Shown: in pieces, positions 48,601 through 56,478 of the stretch
Layout of the letters: each line of letters starts with the position of its first letter
How positions within the stretch are numbered: position 1 is the first letter of the stretch
Source: Legionella anisa
GTDB lineage: Bacteria; Pseudomonadota; Gammaproteobacteria; Legionellales; Legionellaceae
Assembly (NCBI RefSeq): GCF_001467525.1
Contig: NZ_LNXS01000043.1
Location: forward strand, 1-64,000
DNA: 64,000 nucleotides
Direction of reading: 5' to 3'
Program-made: the position numbers and the translations under genes
The notes under the pieces: generated by a model
What the model saw: the letters and a program-made list of their open reading frames with translations, nothing else
Database searches by the model: none
Told to the model about the DNA's origin: nothing

Positions 48601-50285
48601 CAACTTATTGGAAACGAATGACCAACATGCCGTTAACCGTCAATGGCAAGCTCGATTTAAAAAAACTTGCAACGCTTCCATTAGAACAGAGGAAATCAGA
48701 ACCTCAGATAGAAAATGCAAATCAATTACAAAAAGATGTTCTATCTCTTTGGCAAGAAGTACTGGCACATGATGATATTAGCTTAGATGATAATTTTTTT
48801 GATGTGGGTGGGCACTCCTTAAAAATGATTCATCTTAAAGTGAAGTTAGAAGAAAAACTTGCCTTAGCGGAAACATCTATGGCAACTTTATTTAAATATC
48901 CTACTATTCGCTCTTATTGTGATTATTTGTTAGGAAATAGCAAAACCATTCCACCTATCTATAATTCCTTCGTAAAAAATTCTGATGAAACAGAAGAAAT
49001 TGCGATTATTGGCATCTCAGGTGCTTTTTCAGGTTCAAATTCGGTTGAAGAATATTGGGAGAATATTGTCTCCGGCAAGGAGTGTATCGAGTTTCTCTCT
49101 ATGGAGCAATGTGAGGAAATGGGCATTGATCCAGCAATTTATAACCATGAACATTATATTCCCGCTGCAGGGCATGTTGCTGATATTGATAAATTTGATC
49201 CATCTTTCTGGGGATTATCACCTAAAGAATCAGGCATCCTTGATCCTCAAATTCGTAAATTTTTAGAACACAGTTGGACTGTTTTGGAAACAGCTGGCTA
49301 CATTAAAATCAGAAAACAACACAACATCGGTGTCTTTTGTGGCGCTAGTCCAAGTTATTACATGAATAAGAATATTTTGAATTCTGAAGATATTAATCTA
49401 TGGGAAGCAAATAGCATGCAAGGAAATAGCTATTTAGCAACCCGAACCAGTTATTTATTAGGTTTAACTGGGCCCGCCATGAACATTAGTACCGCATGTT
49501 CTACGTCACTAGTCTCCATTGTAGAAGCATGTGAGAAATTAGCTTCCGGTAAATGTGATCTTGCTTTGGCGGGAGGAGTGAGTTTTCTATCAACCGAACA
49601 ACATGGACATATTTACGAGGAGGGCATGATCTTTTCAAAAGATGGACATTGCCGTCCATTTGATCAAGAAGCTTCAGGAACAACGGGAGGTTCGGGAATT
49701 GGTGTGTTGCTTCTAAAACGATTGAGCGATGCACGACGTGATGGTGATCTTATTATTGCGACCATTAAAGGATACGCCATAAATAATGATGGTCAACGTA
49801 AAGTAGGTTATACAGCACCAAGTATTGTTGGCCAAACGGAATGTATTTTAGCCGCGCAAAGGCAAGGGGGGCTGACTGCAGACACTATTAGTTACGTTGA
49901 GTGTCACGGAACAGGAACCAAGTTAGGGGATCCAATTGAAATAGCCGCATTGAACGATGCGTTTGAGGCCAATCTTCCTAATGATAAACAGATTGATTGT
50001 ATTTTGGGATCAGTAAAAGCAAACATTGGTCATTCAGATTCTGCGGCTGGTGTCGCAGGAGTGATTAAAGTTTGTAAGATGTTGGAACATAAGATCATTC
50101 CGCCGCAGATCAACTTTAACGCACTGAATGATGAAATCAACATGGACGAAGAGTGTTTCAAAATTGTTACGGATAAACAACCTTGGACGCAAAAAAACCA
50201 TCCGAGACGAGCTGCCATAAGTTCTTTTGGAATCGGTGGGACTAATGCACATGTTATTTTACAAGAATATTCAGAGAGTTTGTAA
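42669..50285 (+). CDS. NRPS: C-A(Ser)-T-C-A-T-KS
   Basis: This 2538-residue cytosolic megasynthase has domains in the following order. C1 (about 1-440) carries HHIILDG at 134-140. A1 (about 455-970) carries YTSGTTGKPKG at 603-613. T1 has GGDS with Ser1008. C2 (about 1065-1490) has HHVIGDG at 1205-1211. A2 (about 1515-2010) has YTSGTTGNPKG at 1669-1679. T2 has GGHS with Ser2050. The KS (about 2090-2538) has Cys2277, His2413 and His2455. The A1 specificity residues (649, 650, 653, 692, 720, 722, 751, 759, 760, 953) read DVWHFSLVDK, the EntF serine code. A2 reads DVSYIAYIYK, which I cannot assign. C1 is intact although first, so an acyl or aryl starter may be loaded onto Ser. No epimerase or methyltransferase domain is seen. 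Confidence 0.93.
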   Translation: MTKEILASEFSKIFWFETQRLSDEEQYRYHLYNIYHYSNNFDIQRVKNALQLTVNSNYNLRSNFIYDGNDLKQIIHQNISANLIVCQAHTPEESQKYLHEAIVRPFNLESDPLYRFVIVENQFNATYSLLLNFHHIILDGTQFDVIVKEIESNYINPKSFNASDKADIVQLEHYLNWEREQINKADIQPVLDTLMKHPLSLTLPYHAPTSQKSITKSFILDEQSYQKLKKFSRETGFSIFNILKSAWATLLAKYTNQDEIIISYPFNTRKAPFKEIKGCFVNTLYAAYTIREETFKSTLDLVRQNINLMRDSKAYLISPMSLRRSLDISQVNVSISMISTRYQGPSLGTLIEQEEVVYPMSGSELVLYFDDNGQDLFLQFRMLDHVLSPTLVNNIGFHIENCLMSLIDNYESIPIANTNLLSQEEYNHVVHSNNQTDSIYSKDKTIHQLFEEQVIRTPNNIAVIYEEVALTYQQLNERANCLANYLKEVYHIVPDTLVALCLERSEHMLIAILAVLKAGGAYVPMEPSFPEERLQYLFEDTCAQLILTNEKFEQRLVNLTASMNHICSILPVDSEKTRSSLLSSPSTNPNTIMTSQNLAYVIYTSGTTGKPKGAMLNHTGIVNRIEWMQNEYLLNTTDVVLQKTPYTFDVSVWELFWANWYGGTIVFAQPESHKDSDYLSRIIEKERISIMHFVPSMLDIYLESLFLSKQALSSNLKYIFCSGEALTVDQVNKFESAKKINPEVKVVLHNLYGPTEASVDVTYYACLNSQDKIPIGKPIQNIKTYILDKSFTPVPNGVVGELYISGIGLARGYLNRPELTEERFIANPFAKDLDAPGYNRMYKTGDLVRWMPDGNIEYLGRNDSQIKLRALRIELGEIESTLCKYNEVKQSVILVKDRNKGTQNDKYLAAYYLSATPIDEDNLRQHLSQFLPEYMIPSVFIHMDRFPLSNNGKLDRKALPEPMFTSAEENYVPPRTPLEEQLCSIWQDVFKIEKIGIRDNFFQLGGDSILSIRIVSEMKQLGFNISVRDIFQHNTIEHIVPIISKQNIKENASYQPFSLISSDKLKQRNDADMAQLEDMYPVCYLQAGMLLEGELTDDGSYHDVFCYTIQKPFNKKLFLSVWDQLITKHAMLRTSFAVDSNNGYIALQYKNGSSDKCFVLEDTRSIEAILNDEKLEKFNYSEPGLFRFLIAHQESTQFNLIFSFHHVIGDGWSIASLISEFVDLYVHENSLKVESTLPFYGEFVAQEKAGIENQEIQQFWYSYLNDYQYVKRDLRFNKEAELLHDVYTTTDILSKESSAQLVALAHELSISVDILFLSAYQFLLSTFFNNDDLIIGLVVNNRLEKTSGDQLFGLFLNTIPFRVKVDKNNIYQLIKKNYDEKIKLYQYKIYPYGKIKADLGLQDDVYQCAFNYIHFHVAENNYSDGSLQFTDRFEKTNIPLFLNVLRQNDQFEFSITGSAHFVDRQTVEKLVHYLHYYLSQISAGKEKLVNLMEEEYQHLVYDLNQTEGFYQKGKSLHQLFEEQVAKTPNNIALVFNEQMLSYQYLNEQSNKLARYVQEIYQNCTQTSVKADTLIPICVDRSLDMIIGILGILKAGAAYVPIDPVYPKERIQFILNDINAPLILTQSHLQEVLSDHFISLIELDKKIYDKNDGSNLDMKSSNSDLAYVIYTSGTTGNPKGVMVEHNSVVNTISGLQNIYPIDNQNKKISCFTSFVFDVSVSEIFSSLLRGGELHLFSEEVKRSPELLAEYINQKQLSFVYLPPAILSVLPKIDYPSVKCIIFAGEPCEKNVGLYWLTKHPLFNYYGPTETTIYATGKQVEQRNINEIGKPLQNLQAYILDKELSPVPTGVIAELYIGGVGLARGYFNRPDLTAERFINNPFGAGRLYKTGDLARILPDGHIEYIGRNDSQVKIRGFRIELGEVENGISKLDGIIQSCVLANEVNGAKELVCYYTSTDSDVNDRFLKQKLKEHLPDYMIPTYWKRMTNMPLTVNGKLDLKKLATLPLEQRKSEPQIENANQLQKDVLSLWQEVLAHDDISLDDNFFDVGGHSLKMIHLKVKLEEKLALAETSMATLFKYPTIRSYCDYLLGNSKTIPPIYNSFVKNSDETEEIAIIGISGAFSGSNSVEEYWENIVSGKECIEFLSMEQCEEMGIDPAIYNHEHYIPAAGHVADIDKFDPSFWGLSPKESGILDPQIRKFLEHSWTVLETAGYIKIRKQHNIGVFCGASPSYYMNKNILNSEDINLWEANSMQGNSYLATRTSYLLGLTGPAMNISTACSTSLVSIVEACEKLASGKCDLALAGGVSFLSTEQHGHIYEEGMIFSKDGHCRPFDQEASGTTGGSGIGVLLLKRLSDARRDGDLIIATIKGYAINNDGQRKVGYTAPSIVGQTECILAAQRQGGLTADTISYVECHGTGTKLGDPIEIAALNDAFEANLPNDKQIDCILGSVKANIGHSDSAAGVAGVIKVCKMLEHKIIPPQINFNALNDEINMDEECFKIVTDKQPWTQKNHPRRAAISSFGIGGTNAHVILQEYSESL

Positions 50286-50298
50286 GACGGGGATATGT

Positions 50299-53200
50299 AT
50301 GGACCAAATAAATCAATTAGTTGACGACAATGTTTTTATTTTACCTTTATCAGCAAAAACAAAAAATTCATTAGGACAATATCAAAAAAAGTTGGCTGAT
50401 TATTTACCCCAGCTGCCTAATCATTCATTAGCAGATATTGCTTATACGTTACAAGAAAAAAGAGAGTTTTATTCTCATAGAAATTATATTGTTTGTAAAA
50501 CAATTGAAGATGCCATTCAACAACTTCATCAATTAGGCACACCTTCACATCTAACTAAAGAAATGCAACATGCCGAACATAAGTTAATATTTATGTTTTC
50601 TGGTCAAGGCTCTCAATATTCCGGAATGAGTTCATTTTTGTATAAAAATGAAGAAATTTTTAGGAACTGTATTGATTACTGCTGCAATATACTCTCAAGC
50701 GATAATTCTATAGATTTTAAAGCTTTATTATTTTCTGAAAATAACCAAGCGATTAATCAAACCCAATATGCGCAACCTCTTTTATTTGTCGTATCTTACG
50801 CGTTAGCTAAGTTATTTGAATCTTGGGGAGTAAAATCGGATGCTTATATTGGACATAGTTTGGGTGAGTATGTTGCTGCCACTTTAGCGAATGTATTTAG
50901 TCTAGAAGATGCTCTAAAAATTGTTGCAATGCGTGGTAAACTCATGCAGTCAATGCCATCCGGGGCTATGCTTGCCATTCAAAAGCCGGCATCAGAGGTG
51001 AGCGCTTACTTAACCGCAACTACTGAAATTGCAGTAGTTAATTCACCTGAATATTGTGTTGTCTCGGGGGCTACTGCAGAGATTCATCAACTCAAAAAAC
51101 AATTAGAGAAACAAGCCATTCCTTGTAGCCTTCTGCGCACATCTCATGCGTTTCACTCGGCAATGATGGAGGATGCGGCTCATGCATTTACTCAATTTTT
51201 AGCCGATATAATCTTAAATCCTCCCAGTGCTCCTTTTATTTCAAATACAACGGGACAGTTCATCACGGACATACAAGCAACATCGCCAAATTATTGGGGT
51301 GAGCACATCAGAAATCCAGTGCTCTTTTCAGAAGGTGTTAACACGTTAATGCAGAAATATCCCCATGCGCTTTATTGTGAAATAGGCCCTGGCAACACCT
51401 TGTCAACCTTTGTCAAACAACACAAAGATCAAAATGATAAAAACCTATTAGCAATTCATACCCTTTTGCCTGCTAAAATTTACAAAGAATTACCTTCAGA
51501 TAAAGAGGACCTGCAGATTTTTCACGCTGTTGGAAAATTGTGGAGTTATAATTATCCATTGAATTTTAAAGCGATTTCAAAAAATCAATTTGGCAAGTTG
51601 ACCTTATTACCCTCATATCAATTTGAAAAGCAAACCTGTTGGATTAATAAATCTACAACTTCAGGACATGCAAATAGAGATGTTGTCATGAATCCAAAAT
51701 CCAAATGGTTTTATAAGCCAACATGGAAACGTTTGTCATCGATTCCCAAACATCATGAGCTCATCAGCTCATCGCAAGATACTTGGTTAATCTTTGCTGA
51801 TGATACGGGTTTGTCAGATAAGCTCGCGCTACGTTTAAAAGAGCTGCAACAAAAACATCTTGTTGTAAAAATAAATAAAAGCATTCAGTCTTTTGTCATC
51901 AGTCATGATCACGTTCAAATCAATCCATTTTCAGAACAAAGTTATGCAAAATTATTTTCATATTTAAATGAACATCATTATAAACCTACATTAATTATTC
52001 ATGCCTGGACCGTGACGAATGACCATGTTTCATACGTTAATGAGTTTACAGAGTCAAAAATATTTTATGGTTTTTATAGTTTGTTTTTATTACAAAAATA
52101 TTTGTTAAATCACTATAATCATCCACTAAAACTCTCTGTATTGACTAATGGTATTGGCCAAATAACTGGTGAAGATATTATTCATCCGGAGAAAGGAACT
52201 GTACTCGGTGCCGTAAGAGCTATTCCGCATGAACTTCCTCAAGTACAAACACTGTGCTTGGATCTTGGGTTTAAGACCTCAATTAATCCAGATTATTTAA
52301 TCCAATTTGCCCAGCAGGACGATCATTATGAAGCTGAGCCAAGCTATGCGTTAAAAATGAATGCATTATGGCGTGAAGATATTGAATTGATTTCAACCCC
52401 CATTCACAATCAAACCCTGATACAGGATAATGAAGTGATTCTCATCACCGGTGGCTTAGGTGGCATTGCATTATCTATCGCTAATGAAATAGCTAAAAAG
52501 CATCAAGTAACTTTTGTGTTGACCAGCAGGAAACCTTTTGTTGTTGACGTGCCTGAAAAAGAACAATCGGATTTATATAAATTCCAGAAATCCACTATAA
52601 AACAGATTCAAGACAATGGTTCACAGGTTGATATTGATTGCATTGATATCGCAGAACCTCTTGATACACTCAGATTAATCGAGCGTATTAAACAAAAATA
52701 TGGAACGCTCAGCGGCATAATTCATGCTGCTGGTGTTGAGCCATTGGGCTTAGTCGATAAGTCGCTAGACCAGTTATCTTCGGTACTCTCCGCTAAAGTT
52801 TTTGGTACAGAGAATTTATTTAATGCGCTAAAAAATGAAAAGCTTAAATATTTTATTATGACTTCCTCAATCACTAGCTTTATGGGAACGGTTGGGACGA
52901 TTGAATATTGCGCGGCAAACAGTTATCTCGATATTTTGAGTGGCTCCATGTTCCATCCTATTGTAGAACATTTTCTCTCTATAAACTGGCCTGCTTGGTC
53001 TGATGTGGGGATGGCACATAAGTTTAATACCTTAAATAAATCCTCTCAATCTTTGGAACAACTAAATGCATTAAACAGTAAACAAGGTGCGGAGGTATTT
53101 TATACACTTATGAACCAAACCGAGCATCATCAGGTTGCTGTTTCTAAATTTGATATCCAAAATTTGAAAAAGAAAATATTTGGTAAATACAGGAAAAATA

Positions 53201-54303
53201 AAAATTCCATTGCCCTAGTGCATGAGAATAAAAGACAACTTCTAACTGATACGGACATAACGGGATTGGAAGAAAAAGTGGCGCAAATATTCCATGAAAT
53301 TCTGGGTGTCGAGCAATTTTCTAAGCATGATAATTTCTTCGATCTCGGTGGATCCTCATTAAGTGTTGTACAGCTAGTGAGCAAATTGAAAGCGATTGAT
53401 TTATTTCCTTCGATTACAGATATAATGAAAAATAATTCTGTGTTTTTGTTAAGTAACTTCAATACGGTATCCACAACGGAAAAAATTGTTGTTCCTTTAA
53501 AAATAAATCCAAATTCATCCAAAAATGTATTTTTTATTCACCCTGTTGGCGGAACATTAATTCTTTATACCAATATGATTAAACAACTGGATAATTCATA
53601 TAATTATTACGGCATACAAAATATTAATATCGCTAACAAAGTGATTATAGAAACGGATAGTTTAAAGAAACTTGCAGAAAAATATGTCTACGAAATACAA
53701 AAAATTCAATCTGATGGTCCGTATGTATTGATGGGAGCCTCATTAGGAGGAACTCTTGCTTATGAAATGGGCAGACAATTATTAAATTTAGGAAAACAAG
53801 TAAGCTTTGTCGCTATGTTTGATTCATGGGCCACTTTTTCTGAAAAAAGCCATGATGAAGATATTTTCCGAGATTACATGTATTCCCAGATGAAATCTGA
53901 GTTTGATGAATTTGCAAGTAAATTATCGGAGCTTGCTGTAGAAAACGAAGAGATCATCAAGAATATTTGTGATGCGCGTTGGAAGCTGATGACTTTGCTA
54001 CTCAATTACAGCATTCAAAGTGGTGATGTAAATATTAAGATTCATCAATTTAAAGCAAAACAACTCGATAGTTTTCATATTAACAATATTAATACTCCTG
54101 ATAATGGTTGGAAAAAATATACTAACTTGCCGGTCAGTAGTTATGAAATAGATGGTGATCATATTTCTATCCTCGAGCAACCAGGAGTAAATCAAATCAT
54201 TACTGAGCTTAATAGTTTGTTATCACAGATGAAAAGTAAAACTGGAATCGATTTGAAGGCTACAGCAAACTCAATAGAGTTTAATTACTCTAAGGCAATT
54301 TAA
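50299..54303 (+). CDS. PKS: AT(malonyl)-KR-ACP-TE
   Basis: This 1334-residue protein completes the module begun by the KS at the end of the NRPS. It starts with the KS-AT linker phrase FILPLSAKT. The AT has GHSLGEY (Ser187) and HAFH at 283-286, the malonyl-CoA signature. A KR follows (TGGLGGI at 717-723, Lys833, Ser857, Tyr870, Asn874, all present), then an ACP (GGSS, Ser1020). The terminal thioesterase has GASLGG with Ser1148, Asp1175 and His1288. There is no dehydratase or enoylreductase, so the added C2 unit should become a beta-hydroxy acid before release. The ATG at 50299 has GGGG upstream and lies 13 bases after the NRPS stop, in a different frame. Confidence 0.93.
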   Translation: MDQINQLVDDNVFILPLSAKTKNSLGQYQKKLADYLPQLPNHSLADIAYTLQEKREFYSHRNYIVCKTIEDAIQQLHQLGTPSHLTKEMQHAEHKLIFMFSGQGSQYSGMSSFLYKNEEIFRNCIDYCCNILSSDNSIDFKALLFSENNQAINQTQYAQPLLFVVSYALAKLFESWGVKSDAYIGHSLGEYVAATLANVFSLEDALKIVAMRGKLMQSMPSGAMLAIQKPASEVSAYLTATTEIAVVNSPEYCVVSGATAEIHQLKKQLEKQAIPCSLLRTSHAFHSAMMEDAAHAFTQFLADIILNPPSAPFISNTTGQFITDIQATSPNYWGEHIRNPVLFSEGVNTLMQKYPHALYCEIGPGNTLSTFVKQHKDQNDKNLLAIHTLLPAKIYKELPSDKEDLQIFHAVGKLWSYNYPLNFKAISKNQFGKLTLLPSYQFEKQTCWINKSTTSGHANRDVVMNPKSKWFYKPTWKRLSSIPKHHELISSSQDTWLIFADDTGLSDKLALRLKELQQKHLVVKINKSIQSFVISHDHVQINPFSEQSYAKLFSYLNEHHYKPTLIIHAWTVTNDHVSYVNEFTESKIFYGFYSLFLLQKYLLNHYNHPLKLSVLTNGIGQITGEDIIHPEKGTVLGAVRAIPHELPQVQTLCLDLGFKTSINPDYLIQFAQQDDHYEAEPSYALKMNALWREDIELISTPIHNQTLIQDNEVILITGGLGGIALSIANEIAKKHQVTFVLTSRKPFVVDVPEKEQSDLYKFQKSTIKQIQDNGSQVDIDCIDIAEPLDTLRLIERIKQKYGTLSGIIHAAGVEPLGLVDKSLDQLSSVLSAKVFGTENLFNALKNEKLKYFIMTSSITSFMGTVGTIEYCAANSYLDILSGSMFHPIVEHFLSINWPAWSDVGMAHKFNTLNKSSQSLEQLNALNSKQGAEVFYTLMNQTEHHQVAVSKFDIQNLKKKIFGKYRKNKNSIALVHENKRQLLTDTDITGLEEKVAQIFHEILGVEQFSKHDNFFDLGGSSLSVVQLVSKLKAIDLFPSITDIMKNNSVFLLSNFNTVSTTEKIVVPLKINPNSSKNVFFIHPVGGTLILYTNMIKQLDNSYNYYGIQNINIANKVIIETDSLKKLAEKYVYEIQKIQSDGPYVLMGASLGGTLAYEMGRQLLNLGKQVSFVAMFDSWATFSEKSHDEDIFRDYMYSQMKSEFDEFASKLSELAVENEEIIKNICDARWKLMTLLLNYSIQSGDVNIKIHQFKAKQLDSFHINNINTPDNGWKKYTNLPVSSYEIDGDHISILEQPGVNQIITELNSLLSQMKSKTGIDLKATANSIEFNYSKAI

Positions 54304-54308
54304 AACAA

Positions 54309-54341
54309 GGTTGGGTCTTGGCCCAACCATTTAATTTTTTT
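54309..54341 (+). terminator. Stem-loop with T-run between PKS and exporter
   Basis: GGTTGGG (54309-54315) pairs with CCCAACC (54322-54328) over a 6-base loop and is followed by a T-rich run ending in TTTTTTT. It has the form of an intrinsic terminator and lies just 12 bases before the exporter ATG, so it may lower exporter expression relative to the synthase. Confidence 0.65.
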
Positions 54342-54352
54342 ATGGAAATAGT

Positions 54353-55594
54353 ATGAATAGCATGATTAAAATGAACCAATCCAAGCAGTCTCTAATTAAG
54401 TTTGCCTTATTTTTGATTTTATTTTTAGATGGTTTTGGGCAAAGTTTAATTTTTCCGATTTTGACTAAAACAATTTTATCAACTGACAATCATAGCTTAA
54501 TTAATAGTCTTTCTTTACATCACCGAGAAGTTATTTATGGTCTTATCGTGGGACTTTTTTATTTTTTCTGGATGTTTGGAACAGCCATATTAGGCGACTT
54601 CTCTGACTCTTATGGACGTAAAAAAGGTCTGCTTATTTGCATCATGGGAATGATAATTGGGAACCTCCTCACCGTATTTGCTTTTGCCATGAGCAATGTT
54701 TGGCTCGTTGTGATTGGCCGTACCCTTATTGGTTTTACAGCGGGAAGCCAAGCGATTGCCCAAGCTTCAATAGCAGATATGAGCACCCCGGAAAATCAAG
54801 CACGTAATACGGGATTGATTATATTGGCCGTGACATTAGGTGCTATTTTTGGTCCTGCGTACGGACAGGTCTTTAGTGACAGTCAAGTATGTTCTTTTTT
54901 TAATAATCAAACGCCTTTTATTGGTGTTATCGTGTTATCGATACTCAGTTTACTAATCCTATCCTTTTTCTATCATGATACGTCAAAGCCAAATAACAAA
55001 CCTATTCAGTTAACACGTGTTATTAATATTTTCAAAGATGCATTTGTTCATCCCAAAATACGTATTTTACTGTTTTCTATGATTAGTATTTTTGGATGCT
55101 GGTCTATTTATTACACTTACATGACGATTTATTTAGTGAAAACGCTTCATGCAAGCAGTGGACAAATTAGTATTTACATGTCTATGTATGGCGTAGGGGC
55201 CTCAATTTCCATGGCTCTATTAGGTAGCATTGTAGAAAAAAAATTCAGCACCAAAAATGCTGTAATTATGGGATGGTCTTTGCTTGCATTAGCCACCTTA
55301 TTAACGCAATTAAGTTCTTCACTAATTTTGGATTACCTATGGGCTATTTTTGCAGGTATCGGGGTAGCTATAGGAATGCTGTTTTCCATGAAAGCATTCT
55401 CTGTGCAAGTTCCAGCGGATAGACAAGGTTGGATTATGGGAGTATTTAATGCCAGTTGGGTTGGCGTAATGGGTATCTCCGTAATGCTTATGGGATATAT
55501 TGCAAATTTTGGCATTATTGTACCACTTATGATTGGCTACATGCTGTATTTAGTCGGCGTCACTTTATTTATAAGATGTCCTGAACACTCATAA
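54353..55594 (+). CDS. MFS drug/metabolite exporter (TetA/DHA1-like)
   Basis: The 413-residue protein has twelve hydrophobic helices. The MFS motif A between helices 2 and 3 is GDFSDSYGRKKGL, and the motif-B-like VIGRTLIGFTAGSQAIAQASIAD follows. The N-terminal half resembles TetA-type proton-driven exporters. Directly after the synthase genes and on the same strand, it is the probable exporter of, or self-resistance determinant for, their product. Other ATGs lie at codons 4 and 7; the first is chosen because GGAAA precedes it. Confidence 0.88.
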   Translation: MNSMIKMNQSKQSLIKFALFLILFLDGFGQSLIFPILTKTILSTDNHSLINSLSLHHREVIYGLIVGLFYFFWMFGTAILGDFSDSYGRKKGLLICIMGMIIGNLLTVFAFAMSNVWLVVIGRTLIGFTAGSQAIAQASIADMSTPENQARNTGLIILAVTLGAIFGPAYGQVFSDSQVCSFFNNQTPFIGVIVLSILSLLILSFFYHDTSKPNNKPIQLTRVINIFKDAFVHPKIRILLFSMISIFGCWSIYYTYMTIYLVKTLHASSGQISIYMSMYGVGASISMALLGSIVEKKFSTKNAVIMGWSLLALATLLTQLSSSLILDYLWAIFAGIGVAIGMLFSMKAFSVQVPADRQGWIMGVFNASWVGVMGISVMLMGYIANFGIIVPLMIGYMLYLVGVTLFIRCPEHS

Positions 55595-55636
55595 ATTTGA
55601 AGATTTAGTCCCTCAACTCACTCTAACGGTTTCTAT

Positions 55637-55659
55637 TTCCCGCGTTTTCTCCGCGGGAA
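55637..55659. repeat. 8-bp perfect hairpin after exporter gene
   Basis: TTCCCGCG (55637-55644) pairs with CGCGGGAA (55652-55659) over a 7-base loop. It is probably part of the transcript end of the exporter gene; no T-run follows. Confidence 0.5.
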
Positions 55660-55715
55660 CCCTATTGGATTTTCCTACAGTACACTAGGCGACAATAAAT
55701 AAAAAAATTTAAGGA

Positions 55716-55743
55716 CTTGAAATCTTCTCCGGCGCCCCCATCT
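55716..55743 (+). promoter_or_regulatory. Sigma-32 (RpoH) heat-shock promoter of grpE
   Basis: CTTGAAA at 55716-55722 and CCCCATCT at 55736-55743, separated by 13 bp, match the RpoH consensus almost perfectly, about 40 bases before grpE. Confidence 0.8.
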
Positions 55744-55783
55744 CTGGTGTTCACATGGCTAGGCTGTAGAGAGGAGTAATTGC

Positions 55784-56389
55784 ATGAGTAAAAAAGATAA
55801 GAATTGGCATCAATTTAAAGAAGAGCATGAATCTAAAAAATCCCCAAAAGTTGAACATTCTGAGGACGCTGTAGACTTGCCTGAAGAGATAGAACACCTG
55901 GAACCTTCTTTAGATCATCCAAGTTACGTAGAATTGAGTGAAAAACTCACTCTTGCGGAACAGCAATCTCATGAAAATTGGGAAAAAGCAGTCCGTGCAC
56001 AAGCGGAATTGGATAATGTACGGCGCCGTGCTGAGCGTGAGATCGAAAATGCTCTTCGTTATGGTGTAAAAGAGAAGTTGATTACTGATTTATTGCCGGT
56101 AATTGACAGCCTAGAGCAAGCCCTGCAACTGGCTGCTAAAGCAGAAGATGCATCAATGCATGAAGGTTTAGAATTAACTCTGAAGCTTTTTATGGATGTA
56201 TTGAAGAAATTCGAGGTTCAGCAAATTGACCCCACTGGCGCGCCCTTTGATCCACAGCTTCATGAAGCAATGTCGATGCAAGTTGCACCCGATGCAGAAC
56301 CCAATACAGTATTAGCAGTATTCCAAAAAGGATACAAACTGAGTGATCGCGTGATTAGACCAGCGCGTGTTGTCGTATCAAAAAAATAA
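55784..56389 (+). CDS. grpE: GrpE nucleotide-exchange factor
   Basis: GrpE releases ADP from DnaK. The 201-residue protein has an acidic disordered start, a long coiled coil (about 50-100, with EKAVRAQAELDNVRRRAEREIENALRY), and the C-terminal beta domain (FDPQLHEAMSMQ, VLAVFQKGYKLSDRVIRPARVVVSK). GAGAGGAG precedes the ATG. It opens the grpE-dnaK-dnaJ group, under a clear heat-shock promoter. Confidence 0.96.
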   Translation: MSKKDKNWHQFKEEHESKKSPKVEHSEDAVDLPEEIEHLEPSLDHPSYVELSEKLTLAEQQSHENWEKAVRAQAELDNVRRRAEREIENALRYGVKEKLITDLLPVIDSLEQALQLAAKAEDASMHEGLELTLKLFMDVLKKFEVQQIDPTGAPFDPQLHEAMSMQVAPDAEPNTVLAVFQKGYKLSDRVIRPARVVVSKK

Positions 56390-56406
56390 AAATGTGCTCT
56401 TTGTGG

Positions 56407-56434
56407 GTTGAAATTGGCAAATTATACCCCATAT
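56407..56434 (+). promoter_or_regulatory. Second sigma-32-type promoter, before dnaK
   Basis: GTTGAAA at 56407-56413 and CCCCATAT at 56427-56434, 13 bp apart, fit the RpoH consensus. dnaK starts 44 bases later. Confidence 0.75.
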
Positions 56435-56478
56435 AAGAATCATCGCATTAGAAATTATTACTTTGGAGCAAGAATAGA

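Noticed and set aside
53130..53522. 130-codon reverse frame in the PKS
   Set aside because: It covers the KR-ACP region whose motifs are intact on the forward strand.
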